Part shown: one piece after another, positions 35,809-44,831 of the stretch | Layout: every line of letters begins with the position of its first letter | Numbering within the stretch: position 1 is the stretch's first letter | Assembly (NCBI RefSeq): GCF_047795645.1 | Contig: NZ_CP181045.1 | Coordinates: 1,240,001 to 1,304,000, forward strand | Length of the DNA stretch: 64,000 nucleotides | Origin: Salipaludibacillus sp047795645 | GTDB taxonomy: Bacteria; Bacillota; Bacilli; Bacillales; Salisediminibacteriaceae | Reading direction: 5' to 3' | The notes under the pieces: generated by a model | Seen by the model: only the letters and a program-made list of their open reading frames with translations | The model's database searches: none | Told to the model about the DNA's origin: nothing | Position numbers and translations under genes: made by a program

Positions 35809-35816
35809 TAATACTC

Positions 35817-35852
35817 ACATCCAACCACTAATTTTTGTGGTTGGATGTTTCA
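35817..35852 (+). terminator. Rho-independent terminator of fabF
   Basis: Perfect 12-bp arms ACATCCAACCAC and complement with an 8-base loop, followed by a T-rich run. Confidence 0.9.
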
Positions 35853-35911
35853 TTCTCTTTTCATCGTCCGAGAATTCCGCTATAGTAATAGATGTTAGGA
35901 TGGTGTGAATA

Positions 35912-38900
35912 GTGAAAATGACAACTAAAAACGAACCCGAAGTAATGGAAAGTAAAAATAATGATATTAGTTTTTCAACGGAGGAACAATTTCGTTACAA
36001 ACGAGTGAAGGAAAAAAAGCTTACGGATGTGTTTGAAATCGCTTTTTGCGGGCATTTTTCTGCTGGCAAATCAACAATTCTAAATAAGCTATTACAAGCT
36101 GAAGTCCTTCCTACAAGCCCAATTCCAACGAGTGCCAATCTGATACACATTCGCCAAGGCGAATTATCTCTTACCGTACATAATTATCAGCAAGATGACA
36201 TTGTTTTTCACGGTGACATTCCTTGGGATAAAGTTCGCAGGTGGGGTATGAATGGAAACGAGTCTTCAGGCATGACGATTCGTGCACCTCTTCCATTTCT
36301 AGGATCACACGGGTCTATAGTTGATACGCCAGGTGTCGATTCTACGGACAAAAATCATGAAACTGTTACCGTCGAACAACTGTATACGACGGACGTGATT
36401 GTTTATGTGATGGACTATAATCATGTTCAGTCAGAAACAAACATTTATTTCTTGAAGCAGTTATCTACTTTGCAAAAGCCTATTTTTCTCATTATCAATC
36501 AAATCGATAAACATAATGATGCTGAAATTTCGCTGAAAGATTTCAAGCAGTCTGTTGAAGATCTAATGACACAATGGGATATTAACTTTATCGAATTATT
36601 TTTCACTTCGATGAAAAAAGAAGACCATGAAGCAAATCAATATTCAGCTTTTGAAAGCCAATTAAAAGCGCTACTATATCATGGAGATCAACTTTTAGAC
36701 AAATCGCAAAAACTTATTGAAAAAGGATTCTACCAGTCTGTCAATGTTCGAATGAAGGAAGAATTGCAACAAGAAATCAAACATGTGTACGACACTATTC
36801 AGGAAAAGGGATATGATGTTACCGACTTCGATCAACATGAAATACTGGAAAATGAGCTAAACGAACTGAAAAACTACGAAACAGTGATCCGTGAAAATTA
36901 TAAAAAAGAAACGACACGGCTTTACGATAATGTAACGTTGTTTCCTTACACGACAACGGAACTCGCAAGAAGTTGGTTAGAATCAGTGCAACCAGGTTTC
37001 AAAATGGGGCTTATCTTTTCTAAGAAGAAAACAGAAGAAGAACAGAATCGACGAGCAAATGCTCTTGTAACCGAACTTCAAGATAAAATCAATTCCCAAC
37101 TCCTGTTTCATGTTCGAGAGTATTTTCAAAAAGTTGATCGGAAAGAGTTATCGAATCAAGAACTATTCGACACCCATTTGCAGTCGTTACGTTTCCAAGT
37201 CTCATCTGATTGGTTACTTCAACAAGTGAATTCAGGCCCGATGAGTCGAGACTATCTCTACATCTTCACAAATGAAGTTACGAAAAAAATTGTTAAGATT
37301 ATTCAAGACCAAGCTGCAACTATTTTATCTACTCAAATTGAAGGTTTTCAGAAAACAGTTATAGCTAACGAAGAAAAGGTCAAAGAGAAGTTAGCTACGT
37401 TGGACAAATTAACACCTTATAAAAATAAATTAATTGAGATAAACCGTACGTTCGACGACCAGTTCAGCCTTATCAATGAACAAATTCAACAACTCTCAAA
37501 TGATGATTCGTTTGTAACAAAGATAAATGAAACAAAGCAGCTTAGTTATCCTAGTAATAACAGCGATATTTTTGAAGATATTGTCATGCCTGATGATTCT
37601 GTCATAGAGCGCGATGAGGAAGTTGATTCACGTTCTTTTGTTCAATCAGATTTTTCTGAAGAAGAGGTTAACCTTTGGATGTCACAAGTTAAACGTGCAC
37701 TTTTAGAAAGGTCACAGTCATCGTTATTGCAAAATGAACGTCAACAATTACTTGATCGAATACACCGTAATGAAGATCAGTCGTATGTCATTTCGCTGTT
37801 TGGCGCATTCAGCGCTGGTAAATCAAGTTTTGCTAATGCTCTCTTAGGTGATGATGTGATGCCAGTTTCACCTCACCCAACAACTGCGACTGTGTTAACT
37901 GTTCAACAATCAGATGAGAGCTATGCACATGGTACTGCATTGATTACGATAAAATCAAAACAAGCTTTGACCGAAGAAGTGAAATCGATTGGTCATTCAT
38001 TGGATCTCGAATTGGATCTTCCTAAATTACTCAATAAATGGGAGCCTGCTAGTCAAAAATTTGTGTCAAATTGGCAAAAAACAAGTGCAAAATATTTATC
38101 TGTGATCAAACAAAGCGTTCAGGAAACAACGTTATCTCTTGGAGAGACAATGACGATATCTCACGATGAACTGCATGCATATGTAGCCGAAGAAAAAACT
38201 GCTTGTTTAGTGGAAAAAGTTACGCTTTACTATGATTGTAAACTAACCAAAAAAGGTATCATTTTAGTCGATACGCCTGGAGTCAATTCGATTCATGCCC
38301 GCCATACAAATGTTGCTTTTAAACAGTTACGCCAATCTGATGCTATTTTTTATTTAACGTATTATAACCATGCTTTTTCAAAAGCAGATCACTACTTTCT
38401 GCAACAATTAGGAAAAGTAAACGAAAGCTTTGGTTATGACAAATTGTATTTCGTCATTAACGCAGCTGATTTAGCTAACAGTCGTCGTGAATTAAATGGT
38501 GTGAAACATCATGTTAAAGAACAGTTAACACGAAATGGAATAGATGAGCCGAGACTTTACACACTTTCTAGTAGAGATGGGCTAGCTGAAAAGCGAGCGG
38601 AAGCAGTTGATAGTGAGACCAGTTTTTCACAGTTTGAAGACGTGTTTTACCATCAAACAATATTAGAGTTAAAATCATTAAGCTTTTCGATTCTTAAAAA
38701 TAATTTGGAGCAATACACTCATAAATTGAATGACACTGCTACGTTTATGAATGAAGATAAACAAGCACAAATTCAGAAACAAAAAGCGATAAAAGAAGCA
38801 GCTGAAAATGGATTGAAATACGTTGAAGAGTCTTCTTTTTCTCATACAGTACAAGAAGTTCTCCATGAATTAGACCAATTTTCGTTATTTCTTCGACAAA

Positions 38901-39517
38901 GAATGCACTTTGTTTTAAATGATTACTTCCCTTCGGCGATTAATGTTTCTGTATTAACAGGTTCAACAAAGAAGGAGTTACACGCACAACTAACTGCAGC
39001 TATTCAAGAATGGCGAGGACTCGGTGAACGTTTCTTAAAGCAGGAACTTGAATCTGTAACAATTCGTTTGGAAAATGCGATAAAAAAAGCTAGTGAAAAA
39101 TGGGTCATTAGTGAGAAAGATTCGATCAACAAAAGGTTACCTTATCTGCAAGTAAATGAGGAATTAAGTCGCGTATCCATGGATGTCAGCATAGGCGAGA
39201 TTACTTTCCCGATTGATGCAAAAACATATTTACCGTTGCTGAATTCAAAAAAAGACTTTTTTGAAAATCAAAAAATAAAACAGTTGAAAGAAAAGTTAGT
39301 GTCTGACGGAACAACTGAAGCAAGTACTGTTATTTTTAACTACGAAGAGAAGCTTCGTGAAATTACCTTAGATCGCTTGTCAGATATAGAAGAAATTCTT
39401 AAGAAACGTTTGAGAGCGGCAATTCACGAAGAAAGTGTTCGATTTGATGCAATCCTTGATGTAGAAGAACAAAAAGCAGTGCGTAAGGAACTTACTTCCT
39501 TATCTGAAATTCAATAA
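35912..39517 (+). CDS. dynA: Double dynamin-like GTPase (DynA)
   Basis: A 1201-residue protein with two dynamin GTPase units in tandem, as in B. subtilis DynA/YpbR (about 1190 residues), which tethers and fuses membranes and protects against membrane damage. P-loops are GHFSAGKST (47-55) and GAFSAGKSS (631-639). Each is followed by a DTPG motif (VDTPGVDST and VDTPGVNSI) and long coiled-coil helices. The start is GTG; an in-frame ATG two codons later is possible. The sspL-like gene lies just downstream, an arrangement I recall near ypbR in B. subtilis. Confidence 0.93.
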   Translation: MKMTTKNEPEVMESKNNDISFSTEEQFRYKRVKEKKLTDVFEIAFCGHFSAGKSTILNKLLQAEVLPTSPIPTSANLIHIRQGELSLTVHNYQQDDIVFHGDIPWDKVRRWGMNGNESSGMTIRAPLPFLGSHGSIVDTPGVDSTDKNHETVTVEQLYTTDVIVYVMDYNHVQSETNIYFLKQLSTLQKPIFLIINQIDKHNDAEISLKDFKQSVEDLMTQWDINFIELFFTSMKKEDHEANQYSAFESQLKALLYHGDQLLDKSQKLIEKGFYQSVNVRMKEELQQEIKHVYDTIQEKGYDVTDFDQHEILENELNELKNYETVIRENYKKETTRLYDNVTLFPYTTTELARSWLESVQPGFKMGLIFSKKKTEEEQNRRANALVTELQDKINSQLLFHVREYFQKVDRKELSNQELFDTHLQSLRFQVSSDWLLQQVNSGPMSRDYLYIFTNEVTKKIVKIIQDQAATILSTQIEGFQKTVIANEEKVKEKLATLDKLTPYKNKLIEINRTFDDQFSLINEQIQQLSNDDSFVTKINETKQLSYPSNNSDIFEDIVMPDDSVIERDEEVDSRSFVQSDFSEEEVNLWMSQVKRALLERSQSSLLQNERQQLLDRIHRNEDQSYVISLFGAFSAGKSSFANALLGDDVMPVSPHPTTATVLTVQQSDESYAHGTALITIKSKQALTEEVKSIGHSLDLELDLPKLLNKWEPASQKFVSNWQKTSAKYLSVIKQSVQETTLSLGETMTISHDELHAYVAEEKTACLVEKVTLYYDCKLTKKGIILVDTPGVNSIHARHTNVAFKQLRQSDAIFYLTYYNHAFSKADHYFLQQLGKVNESFGYDKLYFVINAADLANSRRELNGVKHHVKEQLTRNGIDEPRLYTLSSRDGLAEKRAEAVDSETSFSQFEDVFYHQTILELKSLSFSILKNNLEQYTHKLNDTATFMNEDKQAQIQKQKAIKEAAENGLKYVEESSFSHTVQEVLHELDQFSLFLRQRMHFVLNDYFPSAINVSVLTGSTKKELHAQLTAAIQEWRGLGERFLKQELESVTIRLENAIKKASEKWVISEKDSINKRLPYLQVNEELSRVSMDVSIGEITFPIDAKTYLPLLNSKKDFFENQKIKQLKEKLVSDGTTEASTVIFNYEEKLREITLDRLSDIEEILKKRLRAAIHEESVRFDAILDVEEQKAVRKELTSLSEIQ

Positions 39518-39577
39518 AATAGCTATAACTATCGGTCAAATGGGTCACCTTAATGATAACAATGGAGGTGACAACAT

Positions 39578-39727
39578 ATGGGTAAACAAAAAGGCCATCG
39601 AAATAAGCAATCTGGAACAGCTAGAACAGGCAGTGTCAATCCATTAGGACAACCACCAGATAATGATAATGCTGGGGAAGTAGTAAGCGTAGAAGCTGAA
39701 AGAGCAAAAAAGAAAAACACTAAATAA
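39578..39727 (+). CDS. sspL: Small acid-soluble spore protein L-like
   Basis: A 49-residue protein too small for most gene finders. It opens MGKQKGHRNKQ, has TGSVNPLGQPP in the middle and ends EAERAKKKNTK. This fits B. subtilis SspL, a 42-residue minor small acid-soluble spore protein with T-G-G-V-x-P-x-G and a tail ending ERAKKSNTKR. A near-perfect GGAGGTGA site lies 7 bases before the ATG, and a strong hairpin follows. In the family, expression is in the forespore. The minus-strand frame over the same bases has no ribosome site and is a shadow. Confidence 0.75.
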   Translation: MGKQKGHRNKQSGTARTGSVNPLGQPPDNDNAGEVVSVEAERAKKKNTK

Positions 39728-39751
39728 AAGCTACAGGAAAACAAGCAGAGA

Positions 39752-39809
39752 GAGTAGAATCTTATCCGCTTCCTTATTTAGGAGGAAGTGGATAGCATTC
39801 ACTCTTTTT
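39752..39809 (+). terminator. Long hairpin terminator after sspL
   Basis: A long imperfect stem: GAGT.GAAT with ATTCACTC outside and TATCCGCTTCCT with its complement AGGAAGTGGATA inside, followed by TTTTT. Confidence 0.85.
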
Positions 39810-39934
39810 GGTCATTTAAAAGTAGGCATTTAGCTTTCCAATCAAAATTTATAGCCCCGCAATTTAATATGAACAATTTTTCGTGACCTCTCTACCGATT
39901 GTTGAATAAAGTACCAAAGAGGGGGGAGAGGCTT

Positions 39935-40645
39935 TTGAAAATGTATTCCTATGTAGACGTATTAGCAACTTTAGATGTGAAAAGTGCTCATCCTGGAGGG
40001 CTAGAATTAACAAAACTACTTTTATCCAAGGAAGATATCACTGTCGATTCACGCATATTAGATGCAGGTTGTGGAACAGGAAAAACGACGGAATATTTGG
40101 CTGAGACATATGGATGTCGTATTGATGCGATTGATCAGCATTCTGATATGGTTACTAAAGCTAGGTCAAGGCTTACTAATTTAGAAAAAGTGTTTGTAAA
40201 AAAAGGATCGATTGAAAAGTTACCTTATGGATCTGATTTATTTGATATTATACTTGCTGAATCGGTGATGGCTTTTCTTCATAACAAACAAATAGGATTA
40301 GCAGAACTTAAGCGCGTCTTAATGGATACCGGCTCATTAATTATGAATGAAATGGCACTTATTCATCCATTAAAAGAAGAAGACAAAAAAATAATGCAAC
40401 GATTTTATGATGTCCCATGTTTATATTCAAGAGAAGAGTGGACAGAATTGCTAAAAAAAGCAGGATTTTCAGAGGTTTCAGTATTGGATGTTGAAAAGCA
40501 GCTTATTAACAATAAAAATCTAGTCGACATGTCATTGGACAAAAATATAGATGGAAATTGCTTAGATATCTTAGATGAGCATCTTAGATTAGCTGACTAC
40601 TATAAAGAGGAAGTAGGATTTCTGTTGTTCCGTTGTAAAAATTAA
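39935..40645 (+). CDS. Class I SAM-dependent methyltransferase
   Basis: A protein of about 236 residues with the SAM-binding motif ILDAGCGTGKTTEYLA, the acidic IDAIDQHSDMV after the second strand, and LPYGSDLFDIILAESVMAF as motif post-II. It belongs to the UbiE/COQ5-like methyltransferase_11 group; the substrate is unknown. The frame is open earlier, but GGGGGGAG lies 6 bases before the TTG at 39935 and 12 before the ATG at 39941, so one of these two is the start. Monocistronic. Confidence 0.82.
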   Translation: MKMYSYVDVLATLDVKSAHPGGLELTKLLLSKEDITVDSRILDAGCGTGKTTEYLAETYGCRIDAIDQHSDMVTKARSRLTNLEKVFVKKGSIEKLPYGSDLFDIILAESVMAFLHNKQIGLAELKRVLMDTGSLIMNEMALIHPLKEEDKKIMQRFYDVPCLYSREEWTELLKKAGFSEVSVLDVEKQLINNKNLVDMSLDKNIDGNCLDILDEHLRLADYYKEEVGFLLFRCKN

Positions 40646-40810
40646 TGATATATTCCTATTGGACTTTTATCTAACAGCAGATTTAGGTCCATTTTATTAT
40701 CCGAATAGAAATAATTGTATAATTCTTATCATATGAGAATTGAAAGCGGAAACATTGTCTTGGAACGATTCTAAATTTAAAATGAATGAAAATTAGTTTT
40801 GTTAAATACA

Positions 40811-40840
40811 TTGACACAAGAATTACTTGCATCATATACT
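40811..40840 (+). promoter_or_regulatory. Sigma-A promoter of the ABC transporter operon
   Basis: A consensus TTGACA (40811-40816) and TATACT (40835-40840) separated by 18 bases, 65 bases before the ATPase gene. No sulfur-control box (CymR, S-box) could be recognised nearby. Confidence 0.72.
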
Positions 40841-40905
40841 TATAATATTAATCCCGAGTAACATTATAGGATAAATAAAAATAGTTATATTAAGGGGGAG
40901 AAAAT

Positions 40906-41754
40906 ATGGAACCAGTTGTGATAAAAAATGTAGAGAAAACCTTCCCTGGTAAAGAAAAAAAAGACCAATCATTTACGGTCTTCAAAGATATTTCTTTAAC
41001 GATTGATTCTGGAGAGTTTGTTTCCTTATTAGGTCCTTCCGGATGTGGAAAATCAACGTTACTAAATATCGTTGCCGGATTAGATCAAGCAACTACCGGT
41101 GAAGTGACGGTAGGATCCAATAAAATTCTCTCACCTGGGTCTGACCGAGGTGTTGTCTTTCAAGAAGCGGCATTAATGCCTTGGCTTACTGTACTAGAAA
41201 ATGTCATCTTTGCAACAAAGAAAAAAATGGGCAAAGAAGACGCAAAAACACATGCTAAAAAATACTTAAAACTTGTTCATTTAAGTAAATTTTTTGATTC
41301 TTATCCCCATGAACTTTCCGGTGGAATGAAGCAACGAGTTGCAATTGCGAGAGCGTTATCGATGGATCCTAAAGTATTACTAATGGATGAACCATTTGGT
41401 GCTCTCGATGAACAGACTAGAATGATGCTTCATCGTGAAGTTCAATTTATTTGGGAGGAAACGAAAAAGACGATTCTATTTGTCACACACAATATCCGAG
41501 AATCAATTTTACTCTCTGATCGAATCGTTTTAATGGGAACGCGTCCTGGAGGAATTAGAAAGATTTATTCTGTTGATCTTCCGAGACCACGCGACCCTTC
41601 TTCTCCTGAATTTATCCAAATCGAACAAGACATCATGTCTATTTTAGGCGGAGAAATCGAAAAAGTAATGAAGGAGGAGATGGGGGATGACTTCAATTCT
41701 AAGAAAGCTAGTCTTCTTTACGGGACTGATCGTAATATGGGAGATCATATTTAG
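40906..41754 (+). CDS. ABC transporter ATP-binding protein, sulfonate/nitrate/taurine type
   Basis: A 282-residue ATPase of the SsuB/TauB/NrtD group that powers the importer formed with the next two genes. Walker A is GPSGCGKST, the Q-loop is VFQEAALMPWL, the signature is LSGGMKQRVAIARAL, Walker B is VLLMDEPFGALD, and the switch histidine is in FVTHNIRES. Its last 68 bases overlap the permease gene in another frame. The final 22 codons, after the five-G run at 41682-41686, look unlike family tails; with one more base there, the gene would stop at the ATGA of the permease start. The function of the ATPase core is unaffected. Confidence 0.9.
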   Translation: MEPVVIKNVEKTFPGKEKKDQSFTVFKDISLTIDSGEFVSLLGPSGCGKSTLLNIVAGLDQATTGEVTVGSNKILSPGSDRGVVFQEAALMPWLTVLENVIFATKKKMGKEDAKTHAKKYLKLVHLSKFFDSYPHELSGGMKQRVAIARALSMDPKVLLMDEPFGALDEQTRMMLHREVQFIWEETKKTILFVTHNIRESILLSDRIVLMGTRPGGIRKIYSVDLPRPRDPSSPEFIQIEQDIMSILGGEIEKVMKEEMGDDFNSKKASLLYGTDRNMGDHI

Positions 41755-42451
41755 AATTTATTCTCAGCAAACCAATTATTTCCCCTCTCCATTAGGGTCT
41801 GTACAGCAATTATATATTGGATTATTTGACACTGGGATATTAGCAACTGCCTTAACAGAAAGTTTACAGCGAATCACTGTTGGTTTTACATTAGCGCTTA
41901 TCATTGGTGGATTTCTTGGTGTATTAATTGGGGTTTCAAAATTGGCAGATGAAACGATAGGATCACTTGTTATCGCTTTGCAGTCTGTTCCTAGTATCGT
42001 CTGGTTACCAATTGCACTCGTTTTATTTCAAGGTGGTCCAGGGGCTATTTATTTCGTTGTTATTCTCGGTGGAACATGGGCGATGACGTTAAATATCCGG
42101 ATGGGAATAAAAAATGTTCAACCAATCTTAATCCGAGCAGCAAAAACGATGGGCTATAAAAATACAGAATTAATTTGGAAAGTCATGCTTCCTGCCTCTA
42201 TCCCATCTGCTTTAACTGGCGCACGGCTTGCATGGGCATTTGGTTGGCGTGCATTGATGGCCGCAGAATTGATTGGTCGTGGGGGATTAGGTAGAACATT
42301 AATGGACGCGCGTGATTTCTTTAATATGGATCTCGTTGTAGCGATTATGATTATTATTTCTTGTATTGGACTTATAGTAGAGTACTTTATTTTTGGAAAA
42401 ATCGAGAAAAAAGTTTTGTCTCGATGGGGACTTAACAATTCAACAACATAA
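41687..42451 (+). CDS. ABC transporter permease, sulfonate/nitrate/taurine type
   Basis: A 254-residue membrane protein with about six helices, matching SsuC/TauC permeases. The cytoplasmic EAA-like loop that docks on the ATPase is AAKTMGYKNTELIWKVMLPA, and the family segment ALTGARLAWAFGWRALMAAE follows. The start is an ATG directly after GGAGGAGATGGGG. It overlaps the ATPase gene by 68 bases, unusual for this operon type, where a 4-base overlap or a small gap is the norm. The binding protein gene follows 17 bp downstream. Confidence 0.9.
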   Translation: MTSILRKLVFFTGLIVIWEIIFRIYSQQTNYFPSPLGSVQQLYIGLFDTGILATALTESLQRITVGFTLALIIGGFLGVLIGVSKLADETIGSLVIALQSVPSIVWLPIALVLFQGGPGAIYFVVILGGTWAMTLNIRMGIKNVQPILIRAAKTMGYKNTELIWKVMLPASIPSALTGARLAWAFGWRALMAAELIGRGGLGRTLMDARDFFNMDLVVAIMIIISCIGLIVEYFIFGKIEKKVLSRWGLNNSTT

Positions 42452-42468
42452 CATTAGGAGGAAATAAA

Positions 42469-43506
42469 ATGAAAAAATTTATAAGTGGAGCAGCAATAGC
42501 GACAACTGTATTGGTTGTCAGTGCATGTGGTACTAACGATAACGAAGCACCAAATAATGAAAATGAGGCATCTGGAAATTCATCATCTGGAGATAGCGAA
42601 GTAAATATAGGGTATTTTCCTAACTTAGATCATGCCGCTGCGATAGTTGGTAAAGAAAAAGGTTATTTCGCTGAAGAAATGGGAGATGGAATAGAGTTTC
42701 AAAACTTTCCTAATGGAAATGAATTTATGGAATCACTTGATACAGGTGTAATTGACTTAGGATATGTAGGACCTGGTCCTGCAATCAATTTTTATCTATC
42801 TGGTTCTGACGTCGTTGTCATCGGTGCAGCAGCAAATGGCGCGACATTAATTGTTTCTAGAGAAGACTCTGGAATTCATACGGTCGAAGACTTCTCAGGA
42901 CATTCTTTTGCTACACCAGGTAACGGATGCACGCATAATGTTCAGTTAGAGCAGATGTTGCTAGAGAAAGGAATGACGACCGATCGCCGTAATGGAGAAG
43001 TGGAACACCAATCAAGAGTTAATCCAGCAAGCATGGTTGCAATGTTTGAGCAAGGTTCTATAGATGGCGCAGCCGCACCTGAGCCATGGGGTACATTACT
43101 AGTCGAAGAACATAATGCGAATGTTGTCACAGAGTGGGATGATGTATTCCTAGGCGAAGAACTAGCAAGCGTTGTTTTAGTCACGACTAATGAATTTCTG
43201 GAAGCAAATCCTGAACAGGTTGAGCAAGCATTAATCGCTCATAAGCGTTCGGTTGAATATGCACAAGAAAATGAAGAAGATACACTAAATACGGTTAATG
43301 ATTTGATTTATGACTTAACGCAAACACGCCTGCCAGAAGAAGTGTTAGAAAAAGCGTGGCAGCGAATGACAATCACGACTGAAACTCATGCTGATGCTTT
43401 ACAGGAATGGGCTAACGCATCACATGAATTAGAATTTATGGAGCAGGATCCGAATTTAGATGGTTTCGTCGATACGTCCATCTTAGATAGGTTAATAGCT
43501 GAATAA
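42469..43506 (+). CDS. ABC transporter substrate-binding lipoprotein, sulfonate type
   Basis: A 345-residue secreted lipoprotein. The signal peptide ends in the lipobox VSAC with the lipid-bearing C20, followed by a low-complexity Asn/Glu/Ser linker. The mature part is a type II periplasmic-binding fold of the SsuA/TauA/NMT1 group (IGYFPNLDHAAAIVGKEKG, then DLGYVGPGPAINFY and DGAAAPEPWGTLL). Substrates in the group include alkanesulfonates, taurine, nitrate and thiamine precursors; aliphatic sulfonate is the best guess. No desulfonation enzymes are next to it. A strong terminator follows. Confidence 0.9.
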   Translation: MKKFISGAAIATTVLVVSACGTNDNEAPNNENEASGNSSSGDSEVNIGYFPNLDHAAAIVGKEKGYFAEEMGDGIEFQNFPNGNEFMESLDTGVIDLGYVGPGPAINFYLSGSDVVVIGAAANGATLIVSREDSGIHTVEDFSGHSFATPGNGCTHNVQLEQMLLEKGMTTDRRNGEVEHQSRVNPASMVAMFEQGSIDGAAAPEPWGTLLVEEHNANVVTEWDDVFLGEELASVVLVTTNEFLEANPEQVEQALIAHKRSVEYAQENEEDTLNTVNDLIYDLTQTRLPEEVLEKAWQRMTITTETHADALQEWANASHELEFMEQDPNLDGFVDTSILDRLIAE

Positions 43507-43527
43507 TAGTAGATCACTAGAATTGTT

Positions 43528-43573
43528 AGACTGATCATTTGAGGAAATTACTCAAATGATCAGTCTTTTTTTG
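43528..43573 (+). terminator. Rho-independent terminator of the ABC transporter operon
   Basis: Perfect 16-bp arms (43528-43543, 43551-43566) with a 7-base loop, followed by a run of T. Confidence 0.95.
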
Positions 43574-43648
43574 TGGAGTGATAGGCCCACGCAGTCTGAA
43601 CGAACGAGAATAGAATAACAAGAACGAAAAAATAAAGGAGGATTTAAA

Positions 43649-43855
43649 GTGGAAAAAAAGTCGGAAGAAACAGTTAAACCAATGGAAGATTCTAAAAAAG
43701 AAGAGAGAAAAGAACCTGTCTCTCCTCGTGACCCTTGGGCGGATCTGCTATTTGGCTCGCAAAGCGAAGCAAAAATGACACAAGAAGTTGATCAAGACAA
43801 AGAAGTACGACCAGATGATGAATCCAAACCAACAAATTCATTCTCTTGGTTGTAA
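43649..43855 (+). CDS. Small hydrophilic hypothetical protein
   Basis: A 68-residue protein starting at GTG with an AAAGGAGG site 8 bases upstream, which is the main evidence that it is real. It is highly charged (KKSEETVKPMEDSKKEERK) with one ordered-looking island, PRDPWADLLFGSQ, and a hydrophobic end NSFSWL. It has no membrane segment or cysteine and is probably unstructured apart from a short interaction motif. Not recognised. It stands alone between the ABC terminator and the HPr-like gene. Confidence 0.6.
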   Translation: MEKKSEETVKPMEDSKKEERKEPVSPRDPWADLLFGSQSEAKMTQEVDQDKEVRPDDESKPTNSFSWL

Positions 43856-43976
43856 ATTCTACTGCAAGTAGTAAAAACACTGATATATTCTTTAACATCA
43901 TTACAGATAAAAATCTACAAAAGGTTTACACTCTTAATTATAACGCCATTCGAGTGATGAGGAGGTTTTTTTGCTG

Positions 43977-44264
43977 ATGTTAAAACAAGATTTTCAACTA
44001 AAGGAACGTATTAACATGTCAAATGTTATGGCTTTCGTTCACGTCAGCAGTTTATACAAAAGCGATGTTTATTTTTTAAAAAACAATATAGCTTATAACT
44101 CGAAATGCGTTTTAGGTCTTGTCAATGCAATGAAAGATATGAAAAAAGACGCGGTAATTACTGTCCAAGCTCAAGGTGATGATGCCAATGAGGCGATAAG
44201 TCACCTTAGTCAATTATTTAAAGGAGACAGTACGGAGGCTAGTCAGCAATTTAAGGGCCATTGA
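43977..44264 (+). CDS. HPr-fold protein lacking both phosphorylation sites
   Basis: A 95-residue protein that aligns with PTS phosphocarrier HPr along its whole length: the first strand MLKQDFQLKER, a helix with SSLYKSDVYF (SKFDSDINL in HPr), and the final DAVITVQAQGDDANEAISHL (GAEITISASGADENDALNAL). The active-site histidine 15 is replaced by N13, arginine 17 by serine, and regulatory serine 46 by C44. It therefore cannot work as a phosphocarrier in the known way. Crh, another HPr relative, keeps Ser46; this one does not. An in-frame TTG at 43971 with GAGGAGG 5 bases upstream is an alternative start. Probably a binding protein; partner unknown. Confidence 0.65.
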   Translation: MLKQDFQLKERINMSNVMAFVHVSSLYKSDVYFLKNNIAYNSKCVLGLVNAMKDMKKDAVITVQAQGDDANEAISHLSQLFKGDSTEASQQFKGH

Positions 44265-44332
44265 CTTTAATGATAAATACTTGATAGAAGAAGTATTTAT
44301 TTGTCTATCATCAAACATTTCTAACTAATCTG

Positions 44333-44374
44333 AGGCTAATTTTTTCCTAATAGAATTTAGGAAAAAATTAGCCT
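44333..44374 (+). terminator. Inverted repeat, probable terminator after the HPr-like gene
   Basis: Perfect 17-bp arms (44333-44349, 44358-44374) with an 8-base loop. The following bases TTATTCG are a poor U-tract, so efficiency may be modest. It can also be read on the minus strand. Confidence 0.65.
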
Positions 44375-44387
44375 TTATTCGTCGTTC

Positions 44388-44422
44388 TTACTGATTGATT
44401 TCTTACTGATTGATTTCTTACT
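44388..44422 (+). repeat. Short tandem repeat, 15-bp unit
   Basis: TTACTGATTGATTTC occurs twice in direct succession (44388-44402, 44403-44417), followed by TTACT. It lies in a 500-base gap (44265-44703) otherwise without a convincing gene; minus-strand codons here give a Ser/Lys-rich repeat but no start. Confidence 0.75.
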
Positions 44423-44703
44423 TTCCTTCAGTAGCTCCCATATAGTTGCTAAAACCTTTTAAATCAAATGGACACTTCTATCGTACTTCTAGTCCTCCTT
44501 TCCACAAAGTTGTTTACTAAATTTCAATTCTTTGCGATGTATGGAAGAACACCTTAGTAAATAATTAGAAATAGTTCAACTATCTCAATAAATTCAAGAC
44601 CGAACCGTATGATGGTTTCCCATTTGTTCTTCGTTAGAGTTACAGTGAAAAAACTTGAACTCTTGATATTAAAAAGGATAATTTTTACCGCATAATCCAT
44701 TTC

Positions 44704-44727
44704 TGTTATAATACTGATTATCAGTAT
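44704..44727 (+). promoter_or_regulatory. speD promoter with overlapping palindromic operator
   Basis: An extended -10 TGTTATAAT (44704-44712) overlaps the start of the perfect 17-base palindrome ATACTGATTATCAGTAT (44711-44727, 8-1-8). A protein bound there would cover the transcription start, so repression is likely. A weak -35 (TTTACC, 44684-44689) lies at 17 bases. Confidence 0.6.
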
Positions 44728-44831
44728 TTACTAGTGGAATTCATTTTATCATTAGTTGTAAATCTGTAATGTTCGACAATTTGTCAGAAATAGACCTAAA
44801 ATATAATTTATTTAAAGTGGGGAATGAGTCC

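Noticed and set aside
39550..39744. Minus-strand frame opposite sspL
   Set aside because: It is the mirror of a gene with a strong ribosome site and lacks one itself.
40721..40741. Fur- or PerR-like dyad AATTCT...AGAATT upstream of the ABC operon
   Set aside because: Only the outer six bases are symmetric, the centre does not fit Fur, Zur or PerR consensus, and it lies about 70 bases upstream of the promoter.
44374..44520. Minus-strand Ser/Lys-rich frame (ELLKESKKSISKKS...) in the gap before speD
   Set aside because: Its repeats come from the 15-bp tandem repeat, and there is no start codon after the upstream stop.
44769..44831. Longer start for SpeD from an ATG at 44769
   Set aside because: No ribosome site precedes it, and the 21 extra residues do not align with the E. 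coli-type family; the TTG at 44832 does.
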